A stretch of 64,000 nt of DNA from Flavobacterium flavigenum (GCF_027111255.2 NZ_CP114285.2:4092001-4156000), one strand, 5' to 3'. Positions 53,147-63,169 are shown, counted from the first letter of the stretch. Notes: a model not told the origin generated them from the letters alone. Numbers and translations: made by a program.

Positions 53147-53734
53147 TTAGAATTTAACTTCAACTGGTTTGTCGGCTCCGGTAGAAGCTTCAAAATATGG
53201 CTTTTCTTTGAGACCATATATTCCAGCCAATATATTTCTTGGGAAAGTATTTATATTGTTGTTGTAAGGTTTAACGGCTTCATTAAAACGTGTTCTAGCG
53301 GTTAAAATTTGATTTTCCATACTAGTTAATTCTCTTTGCAAATCAATAAAATTCTGATTGGCTTTCAAATCTGGATATTGTTCAACAGATACTAATAATC
53401 TTGATAAAGATGAAGAAACACCAGATTGTACCGAATTGTATGCTGCTAATTGTTCAGGAGTAACATTTGTTGGATCGATTGTTACTGAAGTAGCTTTTGC
53501 ACGAGCTTCAATTACTGCTGTTAAAGTACTTTTTTCATGAGTGGCATATCCTTTAACAGTACTTACTAGATTTGGAATAAGATCATTTCTTTTTTGATAA
53601 GCTGTGTTAACATTACCCCAACTTTCTTTCACATCTTGATCAAGTGTAACTGCTTTATTATAAATTCCAGAAGCCCAAAGGTATAATGCAAGAATAACTA
53701 CGGCTACGATAATCCAAGGCAAAAATCTTTTCAT
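53147..53734 (-). CDS. lemA: LemA family protein
   Basis: The 195-aa protein has an N-terminal membrane helix (WIIVAVVILALYLWAS) and the LemA helical bundle: YNKAVTLDQDVKESWGNVNT, YQKRNDLIPNLVSTVKGYA and the ending PFFEAS-like KPYFEASTGADKPVEVKF. LemA proteins are inner-membrane proteins with the helical part outside the cytoplasm, often next to TPM proteins as here. Length is standard. Role is unclear. Confidence 0.92.
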   Translation of the reverse strand: MKRFLPWIIVAVVILALYLWASGIYNKAVTLDQDVKESWGNVNTAYQKRNDLIPNLVSTVKGYATHEKSTLTAVIEARAKATSVTIDPTNVTPEQLAAYNSVQSGVSSSLSRLLVSVEQYPDLKANQNFIDLQRELTSMENQILTARTRFNEAVKPYNNNINTFPRNILAGIYGLKEKPYFEASTGADKPVEVKF

Positions 53735-53767
53735 ATTTTTTTAATTTAAGTTTATTTCAATTTTTAA

Positions 53768-54100
53768 TTACAATTCGTTTTTTATATCTGTTAGTTGTGT
53801 TTTTATGGACTCTAATTTACGTATTATTTCGAATTTATCTAATGTTTTCTTCTGGCCTTCCTTTAAATGTGTTTTGGCTCCTTCAAGTGTAAAACCGCGC
53901 TCTTTGACCAAATGATAAATCAATTGTAAATTTGTAATATCTTCAGGTGTAAACATTCTGTTTCCTTTGGCATTCTTTTTAGGTTTGAGAATGTCAAATT
54001 CGCTGTCCCAAAATCGTATCAAAGAGGCATTGACATTAAATGCTTTGGCTACTTCGCCAATGCTGAAATATCTTTTATCTTTAGAAAGCTCAATATGCAT
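53768..54100 (-). CDS. MerR-family transcriptional regulator
   Basis: The 110-aa protein has a MerR helix-turn-helix at residues 11-75 (YFSIGEVAKAFNVNASLIRF, then GNRMFTPEDITNLQLIYHL) and a short C-terminal helix for dimerisation. It lacks the cysteines of metal sensors and is a short type found widely in Bacteroidota. It lies 46 bp after the M23 peptidase gene and 33 bp before lemA, so it belongs to that operon. Targets are unknown. Confidence 0.88.
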   Translation of the reverse strand: MHIELSKDKRYFSIGEVAKAFNVNASLIRFWDSEFDILKPKKNAKGNRMFTPEDITNLQLIYHLVKERGFTLEGAKTHLKEGQKKTLDKFEIIRKLESIKTQLTDIKNEL

Positions 54101-54146
54101 GATCTTTGTTTTTCTATTTTATTCAAACTTACTACTTTTTGCAGTA

Positions 54147-55124
54147 TTAATCTAATGATTGGTTCTCCTGATTTGCCAAATGTGAAATCGCAACATATTC
54201 TACAGCCGAAATGTTTCCGTAATAAAAATTCAGCGGATTTACGACTTTTCCATCTTTATGTACCTCATAATGACAATGCGGTCCTTCAGATCTTCCTGTG
54301 CTTCCCACATATCCAATTACATCTCCGCGTTTGACATGCTGTCCGGGCCTGCAATTGTATTTGCTTAAATGAGCATATAAACTTTCGTATCCAAAACCGT
54401 GCCTGATGACCACATGGTTGCCAAACCCTGATGCCGAATTGTCAGCCCTTGCCACAACACCATCACCGGTAGCATAAACCGGGGCTCCAGTATTAGCTGT
54501 GAAATCCATTCCGTTATGCATTTTTCGAACTTTCGTGAAAGGATCAATTCTGTATCCAAAACCAGATGCCACCCGTTTTAAATTTTCATTTTGTACTGGC
54601 TGAATGGCAGGAATCGCAGCTAATAAATTCTTTTTTGTACTGGCCAGCTTTAATATCACATCTAATGATTTTGACTGGATACCCAGTTCTTTCGAAAGCT
54701 GATCAATCCGTTTAGTAGTGTTTAGGACCAATTGAGAATTATTATAGCCTTCTAAATCCTTATATCTTTTACTATCTTTAAATCCTGCTTTTCTGATAGA
54801 ATCCGGAATTTCGGTTTTGTTAAAGTAAGTTCTGTAAATATTATTGTCCCTGTCTTCTAAGGCCTCAGCTACAGCATCAATTTCATCCATTCTTTTATTT
54901 AAAATCGCATATTGTATTTTTAAATTTTCAATTTCCCGGGCCTGTAAACGATCTTTTGGCGTTTCAAAATAGGAAGTATTGATTAAAAGGACAAATATTA
55001 AAAAACCAAACAGTGCTGAAGCTAGTAAAAACAAGAATCCGTAACCAATTTTGATTCTCTTTTTTGTTTTTATTTTCGTATACGCCAGATTTTCTGAGTC
55101 GTAATAATATTTTACTTTCGCCAT
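54147..55124 (-). CDS. M23-family peptidoglycan endopeptidase
   Basis: The 325-aa protein has a cytoplasmic N-terminus, a membrane helix at about 29-50 (FLFLLASALFGFLIFVLLIN), a coiled coil at 60-180 and a LytM domain at about 195-300. The zinc and catalytic residues are visible: His and Asp in KMHNGMDFTANTG, and the HxH motif in GPHCHYEVHKDG, with SLYAHLSKY before it. It should cut peptide crosslinks in the wall or activate an amidase. It leads the M23-MerR-LemA-TPM-TPM operon. Confidence 0.9.
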   Translation of the reverse strand: MAKVKYYYDSENLAYTKIKTKKRIKIGYGFLFLLASALFGFLIFVLLINTSYFETPKDRLQAREIENLKIQYAILNKRMDEIDAVAEALEDRDNNIYRTYFNKTEIPDSIRKAGFKDSKRYKDLEGYNNSQLVLNTTKRIDQLSKELGIQSKSLDVILKLASTKKNLLAAIPAIQPVQNENLKRVASGFGYRIDPFTKVRKMHNGMDFTANTGAPVYATGDGVVARADNSASGFGNHVVIRHGFGYESLYAHLSKYNCRPGQHVKRGDVIGYVGSTGRSEGPHCHYEVHKDGKVVNPLNFYYGNISAVEYVAISHLANQENQSLD

Positions 55125-55402
55125 ATTTTAAAATACCCTATTTTTGCAGCTTGTAAAATTAGTCAGACGAACAAAATTAGTAAATGTTTCACTTGTTCGT
55201 GGCTTTTTTTCAAGAACAAAATTAATTAGATAATTGGGGAATTAGATAATTAGATAATGCGCAAAATAAGGAATTTATTGTTTTAAACAATTAGTTTTTT
55301 ATTATCGATTTCGAAATTAATACATTATCAAAATTCACAAATTATCTAATGGTCTAATTTTCAAATTGACACATTAAAACAGACACATTTTCTAATTAAA
55401 AT

Positions 55403-58039
55403 ATGAAATCACAAGACGTACGTAAACAATTTCTGGACTTTTTTAAGAGCAACGGACACTTAATTGTTCCATCTGCCCCAATCGTGCTAAAAGACGACCC
55501 AACCCTTATGTTCAATAACTCGGGAATGGCCCAGTTTAAAGAATTTTTCTTAGGAAACGGAACTCCAAAAAGTCCAAGAATTGCAGATACGCAAAAATGT
55601 CTTCGTGTTTCAGGGAAGCATAACGATCTTGAAGATGTAGGTTTTGATACGTATCACCACACCATGTTCGAAATGCTGGGTAACTGGTCTTTTGGCGATT
55701 ATTTCAAAAAAGAAGCCATCAACTGGGCTTGGCAGTTATTGACAGAAGTTTATAAAATTCCAAAAGAAAATCTTTATGTTTCTGTTTTTGAAGGAAGTAA
55801 AGAAGATAATGTTCCGTTTGACCAGGAAGCCTGGGATATCTGGAAAACTCTAATTGATGAAGACCGAATTATTCTTGGAAACAAAAAAGATAATTTCTGG
55901 GAAATGGGTGACCAAGGACCATGCGGACCTTGTTCTGAAATTCATGTTGATTTACGTCCGGAAGCTGAAAAAGCTTTGGTTTCAGGAAAGAGTTTAGTGA
56001 ACAATGATCACCCGCAAGTAGTTGAAATCTGGAATAATGTATTCATGGAATTCAACCGTAAAGCAGATGGTTCTCTTGAAAAACTTCCAGCGCAACACGT
56101 AGATACCGGAATGGGATTTGAGCGTTTGTGTATGGCTTTACAAGGGAAAACATCAAACTATGATACCGATGTTTTTACACCGCTTATTGAAAAAGTTGAG
56201 CAGATTACAGGTTTAAAATATACGTCTGATGAAGTTAAAAACATCAGTGAAGAACAAAACAAAACTAACATCGCAATTCGTGTTGTGGTAGATCACGTGC
56301 GTGCGGTTGCTTTTGCAATTGCAGACGGACAATTGCCATCTAACACGGGAGCGGGTTATGTAATTCGTAGAATTTTGCGTCGTGCTATTCGTTACGGATT
56401 TACATTTTTGGGAACCAAAGAACCTTTCATCAATAAACTGGTAGAAGTTTTGGCCAACCAAATGGGAGAATTTTTCCCGGAAATCAAATCGCAACAACAA
56501 TTGGTTACCAATGTAATTCGTGAAGAAGAAGCTTCTTTCTTAAGAACTTTAGATCAGGGATTACAATTGCTGGATAATGTAATTGCAGAAACTAAAGGTC
56601 AAGAAGTTTCGGGAGCTAAAGTTTTTGAATTGTACGATACTTTCGGTTTTCCAAAAGATTTAACAGCTTTGATTTTAAAAGAAAAAGGATTCTCTTATAA
56701 TGAAGAAGAATTTGAAGTAGAATTACAAAAGCAAAAAGCGCGTTCCCGTGCTGCTTCTGAAGTTTCTACAGAAGACTGGAACGTTTTGATTCCTGGGAAT
56801 GTGGAAACATTTGTTGGTTATGATAAAACAGATAACGAAGTAAAAATTACCCGTATCAGAAAAGTAGATTCTAAAAAAGATGGTATTTTGTACCAAATCG
56901 TTTTAGACAATACGCCGTTTTACCCAGAAGGAGGAGGACAAGTTGGAGATAAAGGAACGCTAGTTTCTGCAAATGAAACGATCGAAATCATCGATACCAA
57001 AAAAGAAAACAATTTGATTTTGCATTTTGCAAAACAACTTCCGGAAAATGTAGAAGCAGGTTTTGTGGCAAAAGTAAATACCGATTTAAGAACTTCGACT
57101 TCTAAAAATCACTCGGCTACGCACCTGATGCATTTGGCTTTGAGAAATATTTTGGGAACGCATGTGGAACAAAAAGGTTCGTTGGTAAATCCTAATTACT
57201 TGCGTTTTGACTTTTCTCATTTCAGCAAAGTTTCTGATAAAGAAATCAAACAAGTTGAAGCTTCTGTAAATGCTCAGATTGAAGCGCAATTGCAATTAGT
57301 TGAACACAGAAATATTCCGATTAAAGAAGCTTTGGATAAAGGTGCAATGGCTTTATTTGGAGAGAAATACGGAGATAATGTTCGTATGATTGAGTTTGGT
57401 GACAGTAAAGAATTATGTGGTGGAATTCACGTAAAAAATACTGCTGAAATCTGGCATTTCAAAATTATTTCTGAAGGTGCTGTTGCAGCTGGAATTCGTC
57501 GTATCGAAGCAATTACTGGTGATGCAGTGAAGAATTTCTATATAAATCAGGAAAATACATTAGCAGAAATAAAAGAAACACTTAAAAATCCGCAGGATAT
57601 TTTAAAATCTGTTACTTCACTTCAGGACGATAATGCTAAACTGAAAAAGCAAATTGAGCAATTGCTAAAAGAAAAAGTAGGCGCATTAAAATCGGAATTA
57701 GAAAAAGATTTCCAAGAAGTAAATGGGATACATTTCCTTGCTAAACAAGTAGATTTAAGCATGGCTTCGACGAAAGATTTAGCAGCTGCATTAGGAAGTT
57801 CAAAACCGGATTCGTTCGTGTTTTTAGCTTCTGTAGAAGATGGTCAGCCTAATATTCACTGTTATATTGCTAAAGAATTAGTAGCTGCTAAAAACTTAAA
57901 CGCGAATGCTGTAATTAAAGAATTAGGAAAATATATTGAAGGAAATGGAGGAGGACAACCTTTCTTTGCTTCCGGAAAAGGTAAAAATGCAGAGGGGATT
58001 CAACAAGCTTTAGCAAATGCAAGTCAATTTGTGAAATAA
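55403..58039 (+). CDS. alaS: Alanyl-tRNA synthetase
   Basis: The 878-aa protein has the class II catalytic domain with SNGHLIVPSAPIVLKDDPTL, TQKCLRVSGKHNDLEDVG and FEMLGNWSFGDYFKKEAI, the editing domain with HSATHLMHLALR and CGGIH (metal ligands), a coiled coil and the C-Ala DHH-like domain ending GGGQPFFASGKGKNAEGI. It charges tRNA-Ala in the cytoplasm. Length and order are standard. A strong terminator follows. Confidence 0.97.
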   Translation: MKSQDVRKQFLDFFKSNGHLIVPSAPIVLKDDPTLMFNNSGMAQFKEFFLGNGTPKSPRIADTQKCLRVSGKHNDLEDVGFDTYHHTMFEMLGNWSFGDYFKKEAINWAWQLLTEVYKIPKENLYVSVFEGSKEDNVPFDQEAWDIWKTLIDEDRIILGNKKDNFWEMGDQGPCGPCSEIHVDLRPEAEKALVSGKSLVNNDHPQVVEIWNNVFMEFNRKADGSLEKLPAQHVDTGMGFERLCMALQGKTSNYDTDVFTPLIEKVEQITGLKYTSDEVKNISEEQNKTNIAIRVVVDHVRAVAFAIADGQLPSNTGAGYVIRRILRRAIRYGFTFLGTKEPFINKLVEVLANQMGEFFPEIKSQQQLVTNVIREEEASFLRTLDQGLQLLDNVIAETKGQEVSGAKVFELYDTFGFPKDLTALILKEKGFSYNEEEFEVELQKQKARSRAASEVSTEDWNVLIPGNVETFVGYDKTDNEVKITRIRKVDSKKDGILYQIVLDNTPFYPEGGGQVGDKGTLVSANETIEIIDTKKENNLILHFAKQLPENVEAGFVAKVNTDLRTSTSKNHSATHLMHLALRNILGTHVEQKGSLVNPNYLRFDFSHFSKVSDKEIKQVEASVNAQIEAQLQLVEHRNIPIKEALDKGAMALFGEKYGDNVRMIEFGDSKELCGGIHVKNTAEIWHFKIISEGAVAAGIRRIEAITGDAVKNFYINQENTLAEIKETLKNPQDILKSVTSLQDDNAKLKKQIEQLLKEKVGALKSELEKDFQEVNGIHFLAKQVDLSMASTKDLAAALGSSKPDSFVFLASVEDGQPNIHCYIAKELVAAKNLNANAVIKELGKYIEGNGGGQPFFASGKGKNAEGIQQALANASQFVK

Positions 58040-58082
58040 AGGTTTGGTTAAAATTCATTTTTCAAATATTAATATAACAAAG

Positions 58083-58117
58083 ACCCAAAAAAGGAACTTA
58101 ACTTTTTTGGGTTTTTA
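58083..58117 (+). terminator. Terminator after alaS
   Basis: ACCCAAAAAAG pairs perfectly with CTTTTTTGGGT across an 8-base loop, followed by TTTT. Confidence 0.85.
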
Positions 58118-58148
58118 TTTGAAATGGTTAGGTTTTTTGTTTTAATAG

Positions 58149-58167
58149 TAGTTCATTTGTAGGAAAT
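58149..58167 (+). promoter_or_regulatory. Shared upstream element of lipoprotein paralogue 1
   Basis: TAGTTCATTTGTAGGAAAT lies 42 bp before the ATG. The paralogue at 61,137 has the same 19 bases with one change, 43 bp before its ATG. It contains ATTTG, so it may include the -7 box. Confidence 0.5.
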
Positions 58168-58190
58168 TTAAAATAAACAAACCTACAAAA

Positions 58191-58922
58191 ATGAAAAAAA
58201 AATTATGCTTATTTGGTGCTTTAATTTTACTACTGGCTTCTTGTACCAATGATTCTTCTGAAGAAAATTCGCTTTTGCCTAAAAAGCAAATATACACGTA
58301 TGGCTCTCAAACTGGTGAGAACACTACTACAACGTATTCTTATACTGGAAACAAAATTGATAGTTTAAATTATGATGACGGTACTAAAATAGTATTTACT
58401 TATACAGGGGATTTAATAACGAAAGCAATTTATACCGAAGATGGTGAAGATAATTCAACGACTACAACATTTGCGTATGAAAATAATAAATTAAAATCTT
58501 TTCTAGAGGTTTCACCAAACTCTTCAAGTAGAAAGAAGACATACACTTATAATACTGATGGAACAATTTCGACCATTACAGTTTTAATTAATCCAATTAC
58601 ACAGCAAGAGATACAAGATTCATCCAGTATATTAACTTTAGATGCTAATGGTAATATAATTAAAGCTGAATTTAATGATTTCGTAAATACAGTTGAGTAT
58701 GACAATAAAAATAATCCTTTTAAAAGTATAACAGGATATACTTTCTTATTAGATTCAGGTATTTTTGATCAGGAAGCTAACTCGGTTAATAACATATCAA
58801 AAATAACAGAAAATACAGGAGGAGTTGTGAATGGCACTTTTACGTATAAAAACACATATAATTCGGATAACTATTTAATTAAATCGGTACAGGGTGACGA
58901 AACATATGAGTACATTTATTAA
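58191..58922 (+). CDS. YD-like repeat lipoprotein (paralogue 1)
   Basis: The 243-aa product has a lipoprotein signal with lipobox LLLASC. The mature part is a run of beta strands with YD-type units (YSYTGNKIDSLNYDDG, FTYTGDLITKAIYTEDG, FAYENNKLKSFLE, YTYNTDGTISTI), like a short open version of an Rhs shell or DUF4595-type protein. It is clearly related to the lipoprotein at 61,137 (shared LFGALILLL/LFSAF start, KYNSDNFL/TYNSDNYL end). Located in an outer-membrane leaflet; function unknown. Confidence 0.75.
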   Translation: MKKKLCLFGALILLLASCTNDSSEENSLLPKKQIYTYGSQTGENTTTTYSYTGNKIDSLNYDDGTKIVFTYTGDLITKAIYTEDGEDNSTTTTFAYENNKLKSFLEVSPNSSSRKKTYTYNTDGTISTITVLINPITQQEIQDSSSILTLDANGNIIKAEFNDFVNTVEYDNKNNPFKSITGYTFLLDSGIFDQEANSVNNISKITENTGGVVNGTFTYKNTYNSDNYLIKSVQGDETYEYIY

Positions 58923-58940
58923 ATAAAAAGACTGTTATTA

Positions 58941-58978
58941 AAAAGCAAAAGCCCTTTCATGAAAGGGCTTTTGCTTTT
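58941..58978. terminator. Bidirectional terminator, 18-bp perfect stem
   Basis: AAAAGCAAAAGCCCTTTC and its exact complement meet around AT, giving T runs on both strands. It serves the lipoprotein gene on the left and the ABC exporter gene on the right. Confidence 0.9.
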
Positions 58979-59027
58979 TAATAAAGAAGAAAATTTCAAT
59001 TTAAAAATAGAATATTCTATTTTTAAA

Positions 59028-60773
59028 CTATTTTCTTTCCCCAATCTGCTGGCGCCACATAGCATAATACAAACCTCTTTCTGCAATTAAATCATCGTGT
59101 TTTCCCTGTTCAATGATTTTTCCCTGTTCCAAAACAAAAATTCTGTCAGCATGCATTACTGTAGACAAGCGATGGGCGATTAAAACCGTGATTCTGTTTT
59201 GATCTGAAATATTTCTAATTGTAGCATTGATTTCTTCTTCTGTAATAGAATCCAAAGCAGAAGTTGCTTCATCAAAAATCAATAAATTCGGATTTCTTAA
59301 GATAGCTCTTGCGATTGATAATCTTTGCTTTTCTCCTCCTGAAACTTTTATTCCGCCTTCTCCTATAGTGGTATTTAAACCATCTTCGGCACGAACTAAT
59401 AATTTTTCGCAACTGGCTTTTTTTAATGCATTGTGTAAATCCTCATCAGTAGCATTTGGTTTTACAAACAATAAATTTTCCCGGATTGTTCCCGAGAATA
59501 ATTGGGCATCCTGAGTTACAAATCCGAGTTGTTTTCTTAAATCGAGCAGGTCAATTTCTGTCGAATCAATATCATTATAAAAAACCTGACCTTCTGCAGG
59601 AGTATATAATCCGACTAATAATTTTACCAAAGTTGTTTTTCCGGAACCAGATGGACCAACAAAGGCAACAGTCTGTCCTTGTTTGATTTCGAAATTAATA
59701 TTTTCAACGGCTATAAATTTAGCGGTTTTGTGCTGGAAACTTACATTAGAGAATAGTAAAGACTGGATTGCCCCAACATGTTTTGGGGTTTTCGGGCGAA
59801 ATTCTTTTGGAGCATTTAAAAGGATCCTGAAATTTTCCATTGAAACTTTAGTTTCGTTAAGCACGATTATAAAGTTTCCCAATTCCTGTAAAGGTCCAAA
59901 AATAAAAAAGGTAAAAAATACCATAGTAAGTAGATCTCCCACAATAATTTTTCCTCCAAAAAGGAAATAATATAATGTAAAAACAACACAGGTCCTTAAA
60001 AAATGAACCGTTGTACCCTGAATAAAACTTAAACTTCTGATAAAGCGAACCTTTTCTAATTCAAGCTGCAGAATCTTAAAAGTATTAAGGTTCAGACGCT
60101 TTTCTTCCTGATACGTTAATCCAAGACTTTTTACCAATTCTATATTTCTTAAACTTTCTGTTGTTGAACCTGCCAGTGCATTGGTTTGATTCACAATTTT
60201 TCTGGAAACGATTTTTATTTTTTTGCCCAGATAAGAACTTACCAAAGCAATAATTGGAGCTGTAACTAAAAAGATAAGTGAAATACGATAATCGATTCGG
60301 GCAATATACACGATAACGAATACGAATCCGATAATAGTCTGAAAAATAAGTGAAATCGAAAGTGTAATTAATTTTTCAGAATCAGAACGTACTTTGGTCA
60401 GTTTGCTTAAAGTTTCACCGCTTCGCTGATCTTCAAATTCGGCATAAGGCAAATCAAGTGATTTTTTAATTCCATCAGTATACATTTGTGCACCGGTTCG
60501 CTGAATTACAACATTGGTAAAATAATCCTGAAAATTTTTGGTAATTCTTGAAATCATTGCCGCGCCAAGTGAGAGTCCCAACCAAAAAGACAATGATTTC
60601 ATAAAACCATTTACATTTCCGTCATATTTATGCAGACCAACACCGCAGTCCTGCATTAATTTACCTGTAATAATAGAGTCTGATAAACTGAAACAAATGT
60701 TTATAGTGGCCATAATCAAAGCAAAAAACAAGAGCATTTTGTGTTTGATTATATAGGAGTATAATAATTTCAT
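59028..60773 (-). CDS. ABC exporter, fused permease and ATPase (half-transporter)
   Basis: The 581-aa protein has a six-helix ABC_membrane domain (1-320) and a C-terminal ATPase with Walker A GPSGSGKTTL, the Q loop (FVTQDAQLFSGT), signature VSGGEKQRLS, Walker B LLIFDEATSALDS and the switch His in IAHRLSTV. It should work as a homodimer at the inner membrane and export a lipid, drug or peptide; there is no peptidase domain and no partner gene to suggest the cargo. Length is standard. Confidence 0.92.
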   Translation of the reverse strand: MKLLYSYIIKHKMLLFFALIMATINICFSLSDSIITGKLMQDCGVGLHKYDGNVNGFMKSLSFWLGLSLGAAMISRITKNFQDYFTNVVIQRTGAQMYTDGIKKSLDLPYAEFEDQRSGETLSKLTKVRSDSEKLITLSISLIFQTIIGFVFVIVYIARIDYRISLIFLVTAPIIALVSSYLGKKIKIVSRKIVNQTNALAGSTTESLRNIELVKSLGLTYQEEKRLNLNTFKILQLELEKVRFIRSLSFIQGTTVHFLRTCVVFTLYYFLFGGKIIVGDLLTMVFFTFFIFGPLQELGNFIIVLNETKVSMENFRILLNAPKEFRPKTPKHVGAIQSLLFSNVSFQHKTAKFIAVENINFEIKQGQTVAFVGPSGSGKTTLVKLLVGLYTPAEGQVFYNDIDSTEIDLLDLRKQLGFVTQDAQLFSGTIRENLLFVKPNATDEDLHNALKKASCEKLLVRAEDGLNTTIGEGGIKVSGGEKQRLSIARAILRNPNLLIFDEATSALDSITEEEINATIRNISDQNRITVLIAHRLSTVMHADRIFVLEQGKIIEQGKHDDLIAERGLYYAMWRQQIGERK

Positions 60774-61093
60774 GATTGATTGTAATTTATGAAGCTGTAA
60801 AAATAGTGAATGCTTTTTTGTAAAATAAAAAGGGAGATAAAAAATAAAATTAAAGTTGATAATTTATTTTTTAGTTGTTGATTATTAAAGATTAAAATCT
60901 AGAAAATTCAAAAAAATGATTTATTCAGAATTGACCTGCGTAATTATACGGTATTTTAAGATTTAATTAATTTAGAAAGAGGTATTATGTTTTGTATATT
61001 TTTGAAATTTAGATAGTTAAAAAAAGGATTGTATGTTGGTTTAGGTTAATGAATATTTTCTGGTTAAAACAGCTAGGATTATGTTGTTAATTA
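60774..61093. other. AT-rich intergenic DNA, no gene seen
   Basis: The divergent gap between the ABC exporter and the second lipoprotein gene has stops in every frame and no repeat or RNA gene that I recognise. It must hold the promoters of both flanking genes, but no convincing box for the exporter is visible. Confidence 0.5.
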
Positions 61094-61112
61094 TAGTTTA
61101 TTTGTAGGAAAT
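61094..61112 (+). promoter_or_regulatory. Shared upstream element of lipoprotein paralogue 2
   Basis: TAGTTTATTTGTAGGAAAT differs in one base from the element at 58,149-58,167 and is placed at the same distance from the start codon. Confidence 0.5.
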
Positions 61113-61136
61113 ATTAATAAATCTAATTTATCAAAA

Positions 61137-61931
61137 ATGAAAAAAATTTTATGCTTATTTAGTGCTTTTTCTGTAGTACTTCTTTCTTCATGTTCTAATG
61201 ATGATAACAATTCAGATGGAGGGTCATCATCAACAGCATTGCCAACAAAAATTACTTTGACAACTGTAGAAGATGGTGATAAAGGGACACTTGATTATAC
61301 ATTTACTTATGATGGGAACAAATTAAAACAAATTTCACTTTCTGATGCTTCCAGATATGCCTATACTTATACTGATAATCTTATTACTAAAGTAGAATTA
61401 TATAAATCCGGCATTTTGTTCTCAACTGATGTTTATGCATATGATAATAGTGGTAAATTAACTTCCAGAATAACTACCAGAGCTTTTAGTTCTTACAGCA
61501 AGGACAAATTAACTTTTTTATATAATGCAAATGGGACTGTAACTGTTAGTGCATCACAAATAGTAGATGGAGAAGAAGGCGAGTACTACGAATCAACAAT
61601 CTATACTTTTGCAAATGGAAATATTAGTTCGACAGAAGTTATAGGTGATGATGGATATACTGAGAAAATAACAAGTACTTATGATAATAAGAAAACTCCT
61701 TTTGTTAATGTAACAGGATTAAAACAGTTGTTAGATTTAGCTTTAGATACTGATCTTAGTTTTGATTTTTATTCTGTTAATAACACATTAACTAGTAAAA
61801 CAGTTTATACTGGTGAAGAAGTTGAAACTGTAAATACTACTTTTACGAATAAATATAATTCTGATAATTTTTTAACTGAAACATTTTCAGGAGATAATAC
61901 TGATTCTTTTAAAGTTCAAATTACTTATTAA
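61137..61931 (+). CDS. YD-like repeat lipoprotein (paralogue 2)
   Basis: The 264-aa product has a lipoprotein signal with lipobox LLSSC followed by an Asp/Ser-rich linker (SNDDNNSDGGSSS). The mature part repeats strand units such as FTYDGNKLKQISLSD, YAYTYTDNLITKVELYKSG, YAYDNSGKLTSR and FLYNANGTVT, as in its paralogue at 58,191. The two genes are now separated by the ABC exporter and terminators. Function unknown; surface exposure is likely. Confidence 0.75.
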   Translation: MKKILCLFSAFSVVLLSSCSNDDNNSDGGSSSTALPTKITLTTVEDGDKGTLDYTFTYDGNKLKQISLSDASRYAYTYTDNLITKVELYKSGILFSTDVYAYDNSGKLTSRITTRAFSSYSKDKLTFLYNANGTVTVSASQIVDGEEGEYYESTIYTFANGNISSTEVIGDDGYTEKITSTYDNKKTPFVNVTGLKQLLDLALDTDLSFDFYSVNNTLTSKTVYTGEEVETVNTTFTNKYNSDNFLTETFSGDNTDSFKVQITY

Positions 61932-62000
61932 TAATTTAGAATGCTCAAATCTTATTAGCTTTAATAAGTTATTAAGTGTTTAAATAAATAATTTTATTAA

Positions 62001-62028
62001 GCCAGATACTTTACGTATTTGGCTTTTT
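62001..62028 (+). terminator. Terminator after lipoprotein paralogue 2
   Basis: GCCAGATAC pairs with GTATTTGGC (one wobble) across a 5-base loop, followed by six T. Confidence 0.75.
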
Positions 62029-62072
62029 TGTTTATAAGAAATAGGCGAAATTTGTTCTTTAAAATAAATGTC

Positions 62073-63023
62073 ATGCAATTCAGAACCCAAATCCCAATTT
62101 CAAAAAGGGACAGCCTAATCGATTATAATTCGAGAATACTTTCTGTTGGTTCTTGTTTTGCAGAAAATATGGCGTCGAAATTTGACTATTTTAAATTTCA
62201 AAATCAGACCAATCCATTCGGGATTATTTTTAATCCTGTTTCGATTGAAAAATTATTCAGAAGAATTTGTGAACAGAAATTATTTGAAGAAAAAGATGTT
62301 TTTTTTCACAACGAACGCTGGCATTGTTTTGACGTACATTCAGATTTAAGCAATTCGGATAGGGAAGAATTACTGGAAACATTAAATAAAACGATTACCG
62401 AAACTCATAAATGGTTAAAAGAAACAACACACCTTATTATTACCTACGGAACTTCCTGGGTTTATAAATACATACAAAGTGATCAAATTGTAGCCAATTG
62501 CCATAAAGTTCCGCAAAAGCAATTCACAAAAGAATTATTGGATATAGAAATAATTAAAAAGAGCATTCAAAGTACAATAGTACTAATTCAGAATTTAAAT
62601 CCGGATATAAATTTCATTTTTACCGTTTCTCCGGTGCGCCACATCAAAGATGGTTTTGTAGAAAATCAGTTGAGCAAATCACATTTATTTACAGCTCTTC
62701 ATAAAACCATCAACTATCAACGATCAGCCATCAGCTATTTTCCTTCTTATGAAATCATGATGGATGAACTTCGTGATTATCGCTTTTATGCCGAAGATAT
62801 GCTGCATCCTAACCAAATTGCTATTGATTATATCTGGAAGCTTTTCAGCGAAAGCTATATTTCAGAAACCAGTTTTTCTATTATGAAAGAAGTCGATGAA
62901 ATTCAAAAAAGCCTTCGCCACAGAAGCTTTAATCCAGAGTCAGAGCAACACAAAAAGTTTCTGGAAAAGTTACAACAGAAGATAAAATTGCTGAATAAAA
63001 AATCACCGAATATAAGGTTCTAA
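62073..63023 (+). CDS. GSCFA-domain protein
   Basis: The ATG at 62073 gives 316 aa; an in-frame TTG at 62019 falls in the terminator stem and is rejected. The name motif is present (SVGSCFAENMASKF), followed by NPFGIIFNPVSI, ITYGTSWVYK and TVSPVRHIKDG, with the C-terminal FYAEDMLHPN block. GSCFA proteins are SGNH-hydrolase-like, with Ser in GSCFA and the late Asp-x-x-His type block (DMLHP) as candidate catalytic residues. The substrate is not known. The TamB-like gene starts 205 bp downstream on the same strand. Confidence 0.92.
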   Translation: MQFRTQIPISKRDSLIDYNSRILSVGSCFAENMASKFDYFKFQNQTNPFGIIFNPVSIEKLFRRICEQKLFEEKDVFFHNERWHCFDVHSDLSNSDREELLETLNKTITETHKWLKETTHLIITYGTSWVYKYIQSDQIVANCHKVPQKQFTKELLDIEIIKKSIQSTIVLIQNLNPDINFIFTVSPVRHIKDGFVENQLSKSHLFTALHKTINYQRSAISYFPSYEIMMDELRDYRFYAEDMLHPNQIAIDYIWKLFSESYISETSFSIMKEVDEIQKSLRHRSFNPESEQHKKFLEKLQQKIKLLNKKSPNIRF

Positions 63024-63169
63024 AATTTCAAAAATTTTAGGTGTCTAATAAAACCATTTCATTGCTGAATCTTTTTTAGGTAAGAAAATTAACTAATTTA
63101 CAGTGTAATTTTAGAATAATTGACTGTAATTATGTAAATTGTTAAGATTTAAAAATTACAATTTTGTAA

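Noticed and set aside
62019..62072. N-terminal extension of the GSCFA protein from a TTG.
   Set aside because: The region is the stem and T run of a terminator, and the ATG at 62073 gives the usual GSCFA start.
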